Source of the DNA: DATDVL01 sp035290025
Lineage (GTDB): Archaea > Nanobdellota > Nanobdellia > SCGC-AAA011-G17 > DATDVL01
Assembly: GCA_035290025.1 (NCBI GenBank)
Contig: DATDVL010000044.1
Location: 1-24,314 of the forward strand
DNA length: 24,314 bases
Direction of reading: 5' to 3'
Numbering within the stretch: the stretch's first letter is position 1; every line of letters starts with the position of its first letter. Both the position numbers and the translations under genes were made by a program. Positions 1 through 7,525 of this stretch are shown here, in pieces. Below the pieces are notes generated by a model. That model was not told where the DNA came from. It ran no database searches and was given only the letters and a program-made list of their open reading frames with translations.

Positions 1-1
1 G

Positions 2-676
2 GTTAAGGATTCTTTTTTTGGTGTTGAGGGTAGTATTCGTCGTTTTGTGTTGCGTGATTTATTGGTGAATGTTACGCGTAATGATTCGGGTACTTTTTTT
101 CAGCATGCGATGTTGCCGTCGTTTTCTTCGTTAAATTTTGATATGGACTCCTTTAAGCCTGTAGTTGAAGCGAACATGCCAGGTGTGTCTATAGAGAAAC
201 GTTTGAGTTCTTCAAATGTGAGTTTGGTGTATACTATTGCTAATGGTTCTTCGTATAAGTATCAGTGGTTGTCAAGTGATGCTCGTTATGTTATGGTAGA
301 TGTTGATCCTACGGTTTCTGTATACGAGGTTCGTTTGTTTTCTCCTGATGCTAATGGTTCTCCTTCGTTGACGCGTGTTGCTCCAGGTAATGTGAATCTT
401 TCTGTGCTTGTTACGGGGAGTAGTGGGTATCGTGCTACTGCTTCGGTGTTGGTTGATCCAGCGTTTGATTCAGAAATTACAGTTAATGGTTATAGTGCTG
501 TGGTAAATGTAAGTATGGGTAATAATCTGATGGTCATTCGCGATGGTTTAGGTACTCCCAGCAATCTTTCTGTTGTGACATGGATAAATGGTCCTCGTTG
601 GCCGTTGTATCTTCCAACGTTGGTAGTGGTGAATAGTTCTCGGGTCTGGAAAAATGGTACAGTAAGGATATATTAG
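2..676 (+). CDS. C-terminal part of a secreted, sequon-rich protein (partial)
   Basis: The reading frame is open to the left edge, so this is the last ~224 residues of a longer protein; the GTG at 47 is probably an internal valine. I do not recognise a family. The sequence looks beta-rich and extracellular: alternating hydrophobic/polar strands, many Ser, Thr, Asn and Gly, no cysteine, and about ten N-x-S/T sequons in the visible part (for example NVT, NDS, NGS, NLS, NSS, NGT), as expected of an N-glycosylated archaeal surface or pilus-associated protein. No C-terminal membrane anchor is seen; it ends in NGTVRIY. It lies 66 bases before the pilus motor operon on the same strand, so a role as a secreted or pilus-associated protein is an inference from position. 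The N terminus, with any class III or Sec signal peptide, is outside the window. Confidence 0.7.
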   Translation, partial: VKDSFFGVEGSIRRFVLRDLLVNVTRNDSGTFFQHAMLPSFSSLNFDMDSFKPVVEANMPGVSIEKRLSSSNVSLVYTIANGSSYKYQWLSSDARYVMVDVDPTVSVYEVRLFSPDANGSPSLTRVAPGNVNLSVLVTGSSGYRATASVLVDPAFDSEITVNGYSAVVNVSMGNNLMVIRDGLGTPSNLSVVTWINGPRWPLYLPTLVVVNSSRVWKNGTVRIY

Positions 677-706
677 TTGTAACTCCTTCGTAGTTTTAAC
701 GAACCA

Positions 707-714
707 TTTAAAAG
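707..714 (+). promoter_or_regulatory. Candidate TATA box before the pilus motor operon
   Basis: TTTAAAAG lies about 33 bases before ATG 743 and 18 before ATG 728. Transcription starting ~27 bases downstream would begin near 737, which favours ATG 743 with a very short leader. The distances are not a perfect fit. Confidence 0.35.
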
Positions 715-742
715 CTTCTCAGCACCCATGTTGGGGAGTAAC

Positions 743-2011
743 ATGGGAATAAAGAGGGCTGTTTTTGATAGTGTATTCTGGATTGGTTTCGTTTTGGTTA
801 TCATTGCTTTTTTTTCCGAGAGTATAGCTATTGGGTGGATAGGTGTTATTGCACAAGTCTTGGGTTTAGGGGGTATGATATTTGCAGGTATGAAAGGTAA
901 ATTACCCGATCAGTTGCCTCCACTTAAAATGGATGGGAGGACGCTTGCAGTACAAAAAGAAGTTGTTCCTGCAAAGGTTGTTCCAAAGCCAGTAGCAGTA
1001 AAAAAGCCTTCATGGTTTGCGCAGTTGTTGCAGCATCGTGTACAACCTACGGCAAAAGTTGTTCCTAAAGTAATTACAAAGGAAATAAAAAAGGAAAAAC
1101 CAAAGGTTGATGTTCCCAAGATTCCTAAGAAAGCTTCAGTTGATCGTTCTCGTATTATTTTCTTCGTGGTGTTAGTACTTGCATTGTTAATAGTCATGGT
1201 TATACAGGCGTTATCGTTCGCGGGTAAGCCTGCATGGTTTTATGTTGTTTTTGGTGTGAATATTCTTATATTATTAGTCTTGTTTAGTTCTTCAAAGAAG
1301 ATTTTTCGTAAGCGGAAGTCTGATATTGAGTTGCAGGCAGAGCATTTAGCATTGCAGGAGCAGAAGCGTGTTGCTGATGCTTTGGGTAAGGATTTGCCGC
1401 AGGATAAGAAGTTTGAGTTGTTGCGTCATCATATTCGTCAGGCATTGGCTGCTCATTTTTCTAAGGATAAAATTGTTCAGGCTGCTTTGCTTGCGGGTTG
1501 GCCGGAGAATCAGGTTATTGAGGCGTATAATGAGGAAGTTGCTGCTCCAAAGGGTGTTGAATCGTTGATTAGGAATTATGAGTTAAATATTTTGAAGTCG
1601 TATGTGAAGAAGGCTATTGATGACGGTTTTGCTGAGGATGCTGTTGTTGAGTCTGCGTTGTTGGCGGGTTGGCCGGAGACGTTGGTTCGTGAGTGTTATG
1701 ATTCTATTACGAGTAAGAAAATTGTTCTTGCGCGTAGTGATGATGAAGAGCCTATTGAAGAGAAAGAGGAGCAGGTCTTGCGTGTTACCGCAAAATTGAT
1801 AAAACATGAGACTGATTTGGATCGTGTGTACGAGTTGATTAAGACTAAGAAGAGTGTGAAGATGTCTGATGTTGCTTCACAGTTTAGTATTTCTAAGAAG
1901 CAGGCTGAGGAGTGGGCTGCTATTTTGGAGAAGAATGGTTTGATTGAAATGTATTATCCTATTTTGGGTGAACCGGAGTTGCGATGGAAGAGCTTGAAAG
2001 CTATAGAATAA
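743..2011 (+). CDS. Membrane protein with two GWP repeats and a C-terminal winged helix, pilus operon
   Basis: First gene of the pilus motor operon; unknown family. The 422 residues read as two N-terminal membrane helices (about 8-50), a Lys/Pro/Val-rich linker (about 60-130), a second hairpin of two helices (about 138-185), then a soluble cytoplasmic part. That part has two tandem helical repeats, each ending in A-L-L-A-G-W-P-E-x-x-V (GWP at 252-254 and 309-311, 57 residues apart), and a C-terminal winged-helix-like domain (about 359-422) with a helix-turn-helix look around SDVASQFSISKKQAEEW. An ATG at 728 is in frame, but I chose 743 because GGGGAG lies 4 bases before it. The 3' end overlaps the secretion ATPase gene by 28 bases. 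Inference: a membrane scaffold or regulator of the adjacent ATPase; the winged helix may bind protein rather than DNA. Confidence 0.75.
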   Translation: MGIKRAVFDSVFWIGFVLVIIAFFSESIAIGWIGVIAQVLGLGGMIFAGMKGKLPDQLPPLKMDGRTLAVQKEVVPAKVVPKPVAVKKPSWFAQLLQHRVQPTAKVVPKVITKEIKKEKPKVDVPKIPKKASVDRSRIIFFVVLVLALLIVMVIQALSFAGKPAWFYVVFGVNILILLVLFSSSKKIFRKRKSDIELQAEHLALQEQKRVADALGKDLPQDKKFELLRHHIRQALAAHFSKDKIVQAALLAGWPENQVIEAYNEEVAAPKGVESLIRNYELNILKSYVKKAIDDGFAEDAVVESALLAGWPETLVRECYDSITSKKIVLARSDDEEPIEEKEEQVLRVTAKLIKHETDLDRVYELIKTKKSVKMSDVASQFSISKKQAEEWAAILEKNGLIEMYYPILGEPELRWKSLKAIE

Positions 2012-3531
2012 GGGCAAATGAGTTGGATTTGGAAGTGACGATTGCTCGTACAGATGCTGGCGCGTTGAAATATTTTGTGGTTATCCCTTTTTTGAATCCG
2101 GGTACGATGGCGTTGTTGGAGCATATTAAGTCTCAGTTGATTACGTCCGTTGCTGTTACGTCTGCTGAGGTTTTGGAGCCTAAGGCGTTGGAGGCGTTGA
2201 AGTTGAAGTTTCGTCAGCAGGCTGCTATTTTGATGAAGTCTGCTTTGCCGTCGATTACAGATGATACCTTACAGTATTTATTATCCGTTTTGATTCAGGA
2301 AACATTGGGTTTGGATAAGTTAGAATATTTGATTAATGATGATGCTTTGGAAGAAATTGTTGTTGTTTCTTCTCATGAACCTATCCGTGTGTTTCATAAG
2401 CGTCATGGCTGGCTGATTACAAATTTGGTTATCAATTCTGAGTCTCAGGTGCAGAATATTGCTAATATTATTGCTCGTCGTGTTGGTCGTCAGGTTACGA
2501 CGTTGACGCCGTTGTTGGATGCTCATCTCGTTACGGGTGATCGTGTCAATGTTGTTCTGTCTCCAGTATCTTCGAAAGGTAACACTATTACTATTCGTCG
2601 TTTTGCTCGTGATCCTTGGACAATGACGGATTTTTTGAAAAATGGTACTGTTGAAGTTAAGATGTTGTCATTGATGTGGTTGGCTATTCAGTATGAAATG
2701 AATATGTTGATTTCTGGTGGTACTGCTTCGGGTAAGACGACAATTATGAATATCTGTATGCCATTTATCCCTCCCACGCAGCGTATTCTTTCTATTGAAG
2801 ATACTCGTGAAATTAATTTACCTAAGTTTTTGTATTGGTGTCCTCTGGTGACGCGTGATCCTAATCCTGAGGGTAAGGGTGAGGTTTCTATGTTGGATTT
2901 GCTCATTAATGCTTTACGTATGCGTCCTGATCGTATTATTCTTGGTGAAATGCGTAAGAAGGATCAGGCGCAAGTCTTGTTCGAGGCAATGCATACAGGT
3001 CACTCCGTCTACTCTACCGTGCACGCTGATTCCTTGCAGGAGACTATTGATCGTTTGACGCATCCTCCTATTGAAGTTCCTCCTAATTTGTTAGAAGCTG
3101 TTAATTTGAATGTGGTTATGTTTCGTGATCGTCGTAAGCGTATTCGTCGTGTGTATCAGGTAGGTGAGTTTTTGGTTTCTGAGGAAAATGGTCGTTCTGT
3201 TGCGCGTCCTAATTTGATTTATCGTTGGAAGCCGGGTGAGGATAAGATTGTTCCGCACAATAAGCCTGTTCACTTGTTTGAAGAATTATCAAGACGTACG
3301 GGTATGTCCTTGGTGGAGATTCATCAGGATTTGTTGGAGAAGCGTCGTATTTTGCAGTACATGGTTGATAATAATATTCGCGAGTTGAATCGTGTGGGTG
3401 AGATTATGAATCGTTATTATTTTGATAAGGATGATTTGTTGAAGGAATTAAAATTGGATAAGAAGACTGCTGATAAAGGTATTGAGGATGATGACTTCTT
3501 GACAGGTGGTAAGGCTGAGGCTGAGGCATGA
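1984..3531 (+). CDS. Type IV pilus / type II secretion ATPase (GspE/FlaI/TadA family)
   Basis: Hexameric ATPase that powers assembly of archaeal pili or archaellum-like filaments at the inner face of the membrane. All diagnostic motifs are present in 515 residues: Walker A GGTASGKTT (245-253), an Asp box SIEDTREI, Walker B DRIILGE (D316 to E322) followed by MR, and a His box STVHADS (H347). The N-terminal ~230 residues match the usual N-terminal domain of FlaI/TadA-type ATPases, and the length is typical. The ATG at 1984 has GGAG five bases upstream and lies inside the end of the previous gene; the 3' end overlaps the first platform gene by 4 bases (ATGA), so these genes are likely translationally coupled. 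Which filament it drives cannot be told, because no pilin or prepilin peptidase is in the window. Confidence 0.95.
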   Translation: MEELESYRIRANELDLEVTIARTDAGALKYFVVIPFLNPGTMALLEHIKSQLITSVAVTSAEVLEPKALEALKLKFRQQAAILMKSALPSITDDTLQYLLSVLIQETLGLDKLEYLINDDALEEIVVVSSHEPIRVFHKRHGWLITNLVINSESQVQNIANIIARRVGRQVTTLTPLLDAHLVTGDRVNVVLSPVSSKGNTITIRRFARDPWTMTDFLKNGTVEVKMLSLMWLAIQYEMNMLISGGTASGKTTIMNICMPFIPPTQRILSIEDTREINLPKFLYWCPLVTRDPNPEGKGEVSMLDLLINALRMRPDRIILGEMRKKDQAQVLFEAMHTGHSVYSTVHADSLQETIDRLTHPPIEVPPNLLEAVNLNVVMFRDRRKRIRRVYQVGEFLVSEENGRSVARPNLIYRWKPGEDKIVPHNKPVHLFEELSRRTGMSLVEIHQDLLEKRRILQYMVDNNIRELNRVGEIMNRYYFDKDDLLKELKLDKKTADKGIEDDDFLTGGKAEAEA

Positions 3532-4412
3532 CAACATTTCGTATTCCTATGGGTTTTGTTCCCATGCAGGCGTTGCAGCGTTTGGGTAAGCCATTGTATA
3601 AGCTTGCGCAGGGTATGGAAAAGGGTTTACCTAATTTAAAAATTGATTTGGTTCGTGCTGAAGTAAATTATGTTGCTCGTGATTATATTGCTATGTCTAT
3701 AGTCGCTTCAGGTATCTTGTTTGTTTTTTTATTCATTTTTTGTTTTTTTATGACCAAGCTTGGTTTGTCTATTTTTATGGGTTTTATTATTAGTTTTTTT
3801 ATGACGTTGATCATGTTTTTTCAGAAGTTGGCGTATCCGAAGATGTATGCGAATGGTCGTGTTAAGTCTATTGAGCGTAATTTGCTTCCTGCGTTGCAGA
3901 ACATGTTGATTCAGTTAAATGCAGGTGTTCCATTGTTTAATATTTTTGTTTCTATTGCTCAGGGTGGTTATGGTGGTGTTTCTTTGGAGTTTGAGAAGGC
4001 TGTTCGTGAGATGAATGCGGGTCGTTCACAGGTGAATACGTTGAATGATTTGGCTTCTCGTAATCCTTCTCAGTATTTTCGTCGTGCTGTTTGGCAGTTG
4101 ACGAATGGTATTAAGACAGGTGCTGATCTTGCGTCGGTTATTCAGGATACGATTAATTCCTTGTCGGAGTATCAGTTGATTCAGATTGAGAAGTATGGTG
4201 GTCAGTTGAAGCCTTTGGCGATGTTTTATCTGTTGATTGCTGTTATTATGCCGTCGTTGGGTACCACATTCGTTATTTTGTTGTCGTCATTTGTCGCATT
4301 GTCTGACTTTGCTATTAAGCTTATTTTTTGGGGTTTGTTAACAGTTACCGTCTTTTTCCAGTTAGTCTTTATTGGTATTATCAAGTCGAGGAGGCCTAAT
4401 TTGTTAGAGTAA
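3528..4412 (+). CDS. Type II secretion F / TadC-like platform protein, first copy
   Basis: Polytopic platform protein on which the ATPase acts. Two membrane helices (about 50-105) precede a cytoplasmic T2SF helical domain (about 115-220, starting near RNLLPALQNMLIQLNAGVP), followed by a C-terminal membrane hairpin (about 225-285). At 294 residues it has one T2SF domain, as in TadB, TadC and the halves of FlaJ. It starts at the ATGA overlap with the ATPase gene and stops one base before the second platform gene. The T2SF motif with G-V-P and the K-T-G-A-D-L segment near residue 195 are typical of the family. Together with the next gene it probably forms a heteromeric platform like TadB/TadC; that is known for Tad systems and inferred here. 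Confidence 0.9.
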   Translation: MTTFRIPMGFVPMQALQRLGKPLYKLAQGMEKGLPNLKIDLVRAEVNYVARDYIAMSIVASGILFVFLFIFCFFMTKLGLSIFMGFIISFFMTLIMFFQKLAYPKMYANGRVKSIERNLLPALQNMLIQLNAGVPLFNIFVSIAQGGYGGVSLEFEKAVREMNAGRSQVNTLNDLASRNPSQYFRRAVWQLTNGIKTGADLASVIQDTINSLSEYQLIQIEKYGGQLKPLAMFYLLIAVIMPSLGTTFVILLSSFVALSDFAIKLIFWGLLTVTVFFQLVFIGIIKSRRPNLLE

Positions 4413-4413
4413 C

Positions 4414-5388
4414 ATGGGATATCATGCAGTTGCCAGGTTGTATCCGAAGCATATTCGTGAGTCGTATGTTCGGTTGTTGCAGTATTCTAATATTCGTACG
4501 AATCCTGATCGTTTTGTTGGTTTCGTGTTAGTGTTCACGTTGGGTTTGGCTTTGGCGTTTGCGTTCCAGTTTGCTAATAAGTTGGGTTTGAATGTATTTA
4601 TTGCTTTTATTGCTGGTTTTTTTGGTTTGCAGTTTATTATCTATATGTGGTTGTTTTTTCAGGTGACGAAGAAGGCTCGCGATGTGGAGAAGGTGTTGCC
4701 GGATGCGTTGCAGTTAATGTCTTCTAATTTGCGTGCTGGTCTTACAGTTGATAATGCCTTGTTGTTGTCTGCTCGTCCAGAGTTTGGCATTTTTGCTGGT
4801 GAGATTGAGCGTATTGGTAAGGAGGTCACGTTGGGTAAGCCTTTGGAGGAAGCGTTGATGACGGTTGTTCCGCGTATTAAGTCTGAGAAGTTGGAAAAGG
4901 CTATGTTGCTTATTATTACAGGTTTGAAGTCAGGTGGTGAAGTTGCTAATTTGATTGAGCAGACTGCTCGTAATATTCGTAATCAGGATTTGACAGATCA
5001 GAAGATTAGGTCTTCCGTGTTGTCCTATGTTTTATTTGTTGTTTTTGCTGTGGGTGCGGGTGCTCCGGTGTTGTATGGTCTGTCTTCTTTTTTGATTGAG
5101 GTGTTGAAGAAGGTTTTTGCGCAAATTAAGATTCCGGAGACTGCGCAGATTGATATTCCGTTGAAGGTTTCTCAGATTTCTTTGGATCCTGCGTTTGTCG
5201 TTTTTTATGCAGTTATTGCATTGATTATTACGTCGATTATGTCTTCGTTGGTTATGGGTGCTATTATGAAGGGTAAGGCTAAGGAGGGTGCGAAGTATAT
5301 TCCTTTTATTATTTTGATGACATTGGTTGTTTTCTTTGTTGCTCGTATGTTGATTACTGCTTTGTTGGGTGATTTGTTCAAGTTTTAA
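4414..5388 (+). CDS. Type II secretion F / TadC-like platform protein, second copy
   Basis: Second single-domain platform protein, 324 residues. It repeats the plan of its neighbour: two membrane helices (about 32-85), a T2SF domain (about 90-200) with V-L-P-D-A-L-Q-L and L-R-A-G-L-T-V, the K-S-G-G-E segment equivalent to K-T-G-A-D in the first copy, and C-terminal helices. It has an extra loop with Pro and Ile between the last helices and a longer C-terminal hydrophobic segment, so it is a diverged partner rather than a recent duplicate. The ATG follows the previous stop by one base. The stop overlaps that of the convergent orphan gene (TTAA at 5385-5388). It ends the pilus motor operon. Confidence 0.9.
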   Translation: MGYHAVARLYPKHIRESYVRLLQYSNIRTNPDRFVGFVLVFTLGLALAFAFQFANKLGLNVFIAFIAGFFGLQFIIYMWLFFQVTKKARDVEKVLPDALQLMSSNLRAGLTVDNALLLSARPEFGIFAGEIERIGKEVTLGKPLEEALMTVVPRIKSEKLEKAMLLIITGLKSGGEVANLIEQTARNIRNQDLTDQKIRSSVLSYVLFVVFAVGAGAPVLYGLSSFLIEVLKKVFAQIKIPETAQIDIPLKVSQISLDPAFVVFYAVIALIITSIMSSLVMGAIMKGKAKEGAKYIPFIILMTLVVFFVARMLITALLGDLFKF

Positions 5389-5951
5389 TAGCACCAACGT
5401 ATCCCGAGGTCTTCTGGTGCTGATGCTTGGTGGAAGGCTACTTTCCAGAGTGCATCTTGTTGTGTTACGACACAAACGTCCGGTCGTAGTCCAAAACAGC
5501 TGACTGCTCGTAAGATTTTTGGTTGGATGATTGCTGCAATACGGCTTTGTTCATAGTGAAATTTTCTCGGGGTGATATTCAGGAGTGCTGCTAATCGTGT
5601 AAGGTCTGTAGTATCTTTAGGGTCTTGTAAATAATTGATGAAATTGCTGTAAGGCCATACAATGAATCGTTCTTCTAGCCATCGTTGTGCTCGAAGTTCT
5701 ATTTCTGCTACGCGTCGTAAAGCTCTTCGTATACGTCGAGAAGATATGCCTTGTGCACGCGCTCGTGCAAGATAGGTTTGATGGCTTTGATGTCCTTGAA
5801 TATTGACTGTTTCAATGACAGCAACTTCAGGTCGATCGCGATAGCATGCAAAAACATCTTCCCATGCTGTGTACAATCGTTCCGGTAAAGGATCATTACT
5901 GGGATGTACCCATACAGCTAGATCCTTGATTTGATTTTGTGCTAAAGCCAT
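5385..5951 (-). CDS. Orphan protein of unknown function
   Basis: 188 residues, not recognised. It is soluble and mostly helical, with an Arg-rich central segment (about 75-95, including SSRRIRRALRRV), several Trp, four Cys and no membrane helix or P-loop. The central basic helix could bind nucleic acid, but this is only a composition argument. The ATG at 5951 has an A/T-rich TATA-like element at 5971-5980, about 25 bases upstream, and no Shine-Dalgarno, so it may be leaderless. Its stop overlaps the stop of the pilus operon by 4 bases. Base use differs from the neighbours: a sampled 60-base line (5821-5880) has only 27 G+T, against 41-44 in neighbouring core genes, suggesting later acquisition or weaker adaptation. 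Confidence 0.7.
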   Translation of the reverse strand: MALAQNQIKDLAVWVHPSNDPLPERLYTAWEDVFACYRDRPEVAVIETVNIQGHQSHQTYLARARAQGISSRRIRRALRRVAEIELRAQRWLEERFIVWPYSNFINYLQDPKDTTDLTRLAALLNITPRKFHYEQSRIAAIIQPKILRAVSCFGLRPDVCVVTQQDALWKVAFHQASAPEDLGIRWCY

Positions 5952-5975
5952 AAAATAATGTTTAAATTTTCTTTT

Positions 5976-6482
5976 TTAAGGCTTATGGATGGTAGTATTA
6001 AATAAGGGTAGAGTGTTTAGCTGTTTATGATGAGTTAAGGAATAGTATTTATGTCTGTTTTTTTGTAGAAGTGTATAGAATTCATGATATTTTTTCATGC
6101 GTCGTTTGTTGTGGAATCCTAGTGATGCTTTGATGAGGAGAAAGGTGTCTTTGATGCTTTTTTCTTCCTTTTTTCTTTGTAAATGTCGTTTGATAAGTCT
6201 ATAGATTATAGTGTGATGGTAAGGTTTGAGTTCTATGATTATGTCTGCTGCAGAGATTATAGGCTTCGTCATTGATCTCCATGCCCCTTCAATAATCCAA
6301 TGTCTCTTCTTAAGAATAAGTTTTATTTTTTGTTGTGATTCTGCTTCTTTTCTTTGGATAGTATATTTCTTTTTCCAAGCTATGTCATCAAGGTCATAGT
6401 GCATGATATGTAATTGCCGTGATAGTTGTTGGGCGATTGTTGTTTTCCCACTACCTGGTTTTCCAAAGATATAGATCTTCAT
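5976..6482 (-). CDS. FlaR-like P-loop nucleotide kinase
   Basis: A 168-residue P-loop NTPase resembling the FlaR/'topology modulation' branch of the adenylate-kinase-like family. The N terminus reads MKIYIFGKPGSGKTT, with Walker A at 7-14; an acceptor-site segment H-Y-D-L-D-D-I-A-W follows (28-36), then W-I-I-E-G-A-W (62-68), which in this family packs beside the nucleotide. The C-terminal half is Lys/Arg-rich (lid-like region). A longer reading with start at 6656 is wrong: the extra residues are an out-of-frame reading of the previous gene, and the ATG at 6482 overlaps that gene's stop in an ATGA. Substrate unknown; in bacteria FlaR-like proteins are poorly characterised. It is the last gene of the operon headed by the pseudo-RecA protein. 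Confidence 0.8.
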   Translation of the reverse strand: MKIYIFGKPGSGKTTIAQQLSRQLHIMHYDLDDIAWKKKYTIQRKEAESQQKIKLILKKRHWIIEGAWRSMTKPIISAADIIIELKPYHHTIIYRLIKRHLQRKKEEKSIKDTFLLIKASLGFHNKRRMKKYHEFYTLLQKNRHKYYSLTHHKQLNTLPLFNTTIHKP

Positions 6483-6895
6483 TTCTTCATGGCGTCTTTT
6501 ATCTTCTTTGCTTGGTTGACGAATCCGAATTCTTTTCCTATGTTGAATATTCTGTAGCTCGTGTAGACGAATACAAAATAGGCTAGGGTAATGAAGAAGT
6601 ATTTCGGGTAGATGAGGACGTCTTGCCATTGGAAGAGGTCGATGAGGTTGTCCCATATACTAAAAATAAGGATGAATACAAGGCAGAATGCGAAGCTAGT
6701 GGTGTATTCTCGTAGGCTTGATCCTTTGCTTAAGACGCTTCGTGCTTTGAGGGTGAAGAATAATGCTGTTATGCCGAAGCTTAGGGAGCAGAGTCCTATG
6801 AAGAGTGCTAAATCGCTTCCTACAAATCTTATGAGTCCGAAGAGTCCTGCTACGATTGCTAGGACAGTGATGAGTACTTTGATGAATTCTTTCAT
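6479..6895 (-). CDS. Small four-helix membrane protein, unknown
   Basis: 138 residues with four predicted membrane segments (about 5-27, 29-50, 67-87 and 97-116), separated by short loops; the second and third are joined by a basic loop and the C terminus is Lys-rich, so probably cytoplasmic. Family not recognised. The ATG at 6895 is preceded by a good Shine-Dalgarno (GGAGG, about 7 bases upstream) located in the last codons of the upstream gene, which it overlaps by 4 bases. It overlaps the kinase downstream by 4 bases as well, so the three genes are one coupled operon. A membrane anchor or sensor for the neighbouring RecA-fold proteins is an inference from the operon only. Confidence 0.75.
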   Translation of the reverse strand: MKEFIKVLITVLAIVAGLFGLIRFVGSDLALFIGLCSLSFGITALFFTLKARSVLSKGSSLREYTTSFAFCLVFILIFSIWDNLIDLFQWQDVLIYPKYFFITLAYFVFVYTSYRIFNIGKEFGFVNQAKKIKDAMKK

Positions 6896-7461
6896 GGTTT
6901 TCCTCCAAATTCTACAGTTAGGTCACAAAATTGTGTTAGCTCATCGATGAGTTCTTTGTTGCTTTCTTTTTGTAGGCTGACGATGATGCCTTTGACTTTC
7001 CAGATGCGCATTTTTCCTGATAGGAAGTGAATGAATTTTGCTACGGTTGCTGGGCTGTTGTACATGAGTAAGGTGTTGAGGCTATCAAAGAAGATAAATT
7101 TTTGTTCTGAGGGTATTGCCATGACTGCTTGATCCATGCTGAGGGATATGTCGCTGAGGTTTTCTGGGCTTCCGATGAATAGACAGTCGTCTGTTTTTTC
7201 TAGTTTTCCTCCTGTCGTTTGTGATATGGCATCAATAAAAATGATTAAATCTTGATTAACGCCTTGTTTTTTGAGTTCTTCTTTGACAGTCATGTAGGGC
7301 TTGTTTAAGGTGACATAAACGCCAGGTATTTTTTGTTGATTGGTTAAGAATTTTATAATGCTAATATTTGCTTCATTGTAGGATTGTGCTTCTACTTTGG
7401 TGAGTGCGACATAATCATTTCTATTGCCTAATTGTTTTCCGAATTCGTTGCCGTAATCCAT
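6892..7461 (-). CDS. RecA/KaiC-fold protein lacking a Walker A motif
   Basis: 189 residues. The order of strands follows a KaiC-like RecA core (YVALTKV, GVYVTLNKP, LIIFIDAIS, FIFFDSLNT, GIIVSLQ), including a Walker-B-like strand ending in D126, but the P-loop position (about 23-31) reads EAQSYNEAN, without G-x-x-x-x-G-K-T. ATP binding is therefore unlikely or altered. It resembles the archaeal DUF835-type pseudo-ATPases thought to act in signalling, and is clearly related to the protein at 11766-12263: P-x-x-x-V-x-L-x-(K/R)-P, then Q-G-(V/I) and (I/L)-F-(I/M)-D-(A/T)-(I/V)-S align. GAGGT lies just before ATG 7461. It is divergent from the KaiC-like pair and probably shares a palindromic TATA box with it. 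Confidence 0.75.
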   Translation of the reverse strand: MDYGNEFGKQLGNRNDYVALTKVEAQSYNEANISIIKFLTNQQKIPGVYVTLNKPYMTVKEELKKQGVNQDLIIFIDAISQTTGGKLEKTDDCLFIGSPENLSDISLSMDQAVMAIPSEQKFIFFDSLNTLLMYNSPATVAKFIHFLSGKMRIWKVKGIIVSLQKESNKELIDELTQFCDLTVEFGGKP

Positions 7462-7493
7462 GGTACCTCTTTGAAGTTTGTTGAAGAATAAGG

Positions 7494-7505
7494 TTTATAT
7501 ATAAA
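7494..7505. promoter_or_regulatory. Palindromic TATA box shared by divergent KaiC-family genes
   Basis: TTTATATATAAA is a perfect 12-base palindrome between the divergent starts. Its centre is 26.5 bases before ATG 7526 on the + strand, which predicts a leaderless mRNA there. It is 38.5 bases before ATG 7461 on the minus strand, predicting a ~12-base leader that contains GAGGT. One TBP site could thus drive both directions. Confidence 0.65.
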
Positions 7506-7525
7506 CGTTTGTTTCTCTATTCTTG

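Noticed and set aside
5032..5475. 147-codon minus-strand frame over the second platform gene
   Set aside because: The Asn/Arg/Gln/Thr-rich translation is typical of an antisense reading of a G+T-rich gene, and it crosses the ends of two well-supported genes.
6483..6656. N-terminal extension of the FlaR-like kinase
   Set aside because: The extra 58 residues are an out-of-frame reading of the membrane protein gene; the P-loop at residues 7-14 and the ATGA overlap fix the start at 6482.
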